Below are positions 62,704-64,000 of a stretch of DNA of 64,000 bases, piece by piece (position 1 is the first letter of the stretch; each line of letters starts with the position of its first letter). The notes beneath the pieces are model-generated. The model was not told where the DNA came from and did no database searches. It saw only the letters and a program-made list of their open reading frames with translations. Source of the DNA: Pseudovibrio brasiliensis (GTDB lineage Bacteria > Pseudomonadota > Alphaproteobacteria > Rhizobiales > Stappiaceae). The stretch covers positions 62,001-126,000 of the forward strand of contig NZ_CP074127.1 of assembly GCF_018282095.1 (NCBI RefSeq). Reading direction: 5' to 3'. A program made the translations under genes and the position numbers.

Positions 62704-64000
62704 ATGAAACTAAGTCATCGCATTGTCAGCGCATCCGCAGCGGTTCTTCTCGTTGCCTCATCTCTCGTAATTTCAATCGGGACATACCTCAGCATGCAGA
62801 CCGCTGAGGAAGACAGCCGCGCTTTATTCAACTCGGTTGCCTCTGGTCTGGCCGTTACAGCGCAGGATCTTCTGAAAGAGTCGCAAGTTATTTCCACAAC
62901 ACTTGCAAACACTTATGGCGCGGAGATCAGCACCGGAGAAGCATCGCGCAACAACATCGCGCAGATGACCGAAGCTGCTTTGCGCGGCACCACGGACATT
63001 CTCGGCATCGCCGTCTTCCTGCAGCCGGATGTTGCAGGCAAGGATGCAGATTACATCGGCAAGAAGTACGCCTCTGATACGGGTCAGTTCGTTCCTTACT
63101 TCTACATGGAAAATGGCAGTGTCCAGTCTCTGACAGCAGACATTGGCCGCGCGGATGTTCAGCGCCGTATGCGCCGGGCCATGCAGCAGAAAAGCCAATT
63201 CGTAACAGAGCCTTACACTTTTGATGTTGAAGGCAAGACCATCCTCTCCGCTTCCGTTCTGGACCCAATTCTGAACGCTCGTGGTGAACCTGTTGGCGTG
63301 GTCGTGATCGACGTGGACTTCGACAAGCTGCAGGAAAAAATGAGCGCCGCGCACTTCTATGACACAGGCCGTCTGGCCGTGGTCAGTGAAGGCGGTCTCT
63401 GGGTCAGCCACAGTGATCGTGCTGTTTTGGGCAAGAAGGTGCAGCCGGTTATTGAGACCCTCATGAATGGTGTTCGCGAGAAGGCCAACGTGCAGGAAAT
63501 CGGTGATCGCCTGTTTATTCTGGAGAAATTCCAGCTGGGTACAACGGATCAGTTCTGGTTCGCGGGCATGTCCGTCACCACGGACGAGCTGGGCGCAGGC
63601 GCGCGCTACACCCGCGACATGGCGCTGATTGCAGCCGTTGTTTCTGGTCTTATCGGCTGTCTTATCCTGTGGTTCATTGGCAACTCCATCGCCCGTCCAA
63701 TCGTCAACCTGACCCACAGAATGCAGTCTCTGGCAGATGGCAACGTGAAGGATGAAGTGCAGTATACAGACCGCTCTGATGAAATCGGCCAGATGGCTAA
63801 CGCCTTGAAAGTGTTCGTTACTGCTGTTTCAGAGCGCCAGACTTTGCAGTCAGAGGCAGAGAAAGAACATGAGCGTGAAGCCAACCGCCAGAAGGAAGCG
63901 GCCAAGCTGATTGAGGAGTTTTCCGGCACAGCAGAAACCGCTCTGGGTGTCATTCATAGCCGCTTTGACGAGCTGGAGCAGACCTCCAAAGAGCTGGCGA
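62704..64000 (+). CDS. methyl-accepting chemotaxis protein (partial, 5' part)
   Basis: The gene is cut by the right edge after about 432 codons. From ATG 62704 (MKLSHRIVSASA) there is a first membrane helix at about 9-29. A periplasmic cache-type sensor (FYMENGSVQSL ... VVVIDVDFDKLQEKM) follows, then a second helix near 305-325 (ALIAAVVSGLIGCLILWFIG). A HAMP domain (SIARPIVNLTHRMQSLADG) comes next, then the start of the signalling coiled coil. The sensed ligand is unknown. It lies well downstream of the oxidoreductase and has its own promoter region. Confidence 0.88.
   Translation, partial: MKLSHRIVSASAAVLLVASSLVISIGTYLSMQTAEEDSRALFNSVASGLAVTAQDLLKESQVISTTLANTYGAEISTGEASRNNIAQMTEAALRGTTDILGIAVFLQPDVAGKDADYIGKKYASDTGQFVPYFYMENGSVQSLTADIGRADVQRRMRRAMQQKSQFVTEPYTFDVEGKTILSASVLDPILNARGEPVGVVVIDVDFDKLQEKMSAAHFYDTGRLAVVSEGGLWVSHSDRAVLGKKVQPVIETLMNGVREKANVQEIGDRLFILEKFQLGTTDQFWFAGMSVTTDELGAGARYTRDMALIAAVVSGLIGCLILWFIGNSIARPIVNLTHRMQSLADGNVKDEVQYTDRSDEIGQMANALKVFVTAVSERQTLQSEAEKEHEREANRQKEAAKLIEEFSGTAETALGVIHSRFDELEQTSKELA

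Noticed and set aside
62824-63717. 297-codon minus-strand frame
   Set aside because: It is antisense to the chemotaxis receptor, which shows sensor, membrane and HAMP segments on the plus strand.

Overview
The window looks like chromosomal DNA of a heterotrophic, probably marine alphaproteobacterium. The evidence is a complete periplasmic nitrate reductase operon (napEFDABC), two IalB-family proteins, a choline-sulfatase next to its usual LysR-type regulator, an RirA-like iron box and many alphaproteobacterial-style LysR/TetR/MFS/DMT genes. The gene set resembles what I know of Pseudovibrio/Stappiaceae, but that assignment is inference. No rRNA, tRNA, CRISPR array, integrase or transposase was recognised.

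Layout. 1-3 kb: the start of an alpha/beta hydrolase, an ethanolamine-type permease and an ArsM-like methyltransferase. 3.3-5 kb: a two-gene surface module, a small trimeric-autotransporter-like stalk protein followed by an IalB-like periplasmic protein. 5.3-10.3 kb: napEFDABC on the minus strand, with an FNR-like box upstream and a strong terminator. 10.4-15.6 kb: an RND efflux pump and its membrane fusion protein, divergent from a TetR gene that is separated by two inverted-repeat operators. 15.6-18 kb: a thioesterase and a second copy of the stalk/IalB module. 18.3-21 kb: class II aldolase plus a PfkB-type kinase behind an unusual leader. 21-23 kb: a His-rich peptide, HupE and an anchored protein, probably metal-related. 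23-29 kb: choline-sulfatase, LysR, nucleoside hydrolase, adenosine deaminase and an MFS carrier. 29-37 kb: assorted metabolic and transport genes (DMT, 2-hydroxyacid dehydrogenase with HxlR, phosphatase, SDR, YdcZ-type DMT, TerC, P-loop kinase, flavodoxin with LysR). 37-38.5 kb: an A+T-rich lipoprotein and two 5'-truncated genes joined at one deletion scar. 38.6-44 kb: TonB receptor, ABC-F protein and MFS carrier.

44.0-46.65 kb is an A+T-rich islet with a GT4 glycosyltransferase and a GT29-like sialyltransferase, bounded by an exact 29-bp direct repeat. 46.7-49 kb holds DUF1330, a Cys-rich peptide, DUF411 and a VOC protein. 49-54.3 kb holds a metallo-hydrolase/SDR/SnoaL-like cluster and a peroxiredoxin divergent from a TetR gene with paired operators. 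At 55.9-57.2 kb an approximately 258-bp near-identical duplication brackets a small A+T-rich cargo gene with HEPN-like features and leaves a truncated LysR copy. The window ends with a secreted cupin, a large indolepyruvate:ferredoxin oxidoreductase and the 5' part of a chemotaxis receptor.

The most unusual signals are the two paralogous stalk/IalB modules, the two unrelated direct-repeat-bounded cargo insertions that lack any recombinase, and the bacterial GT29-like gene.
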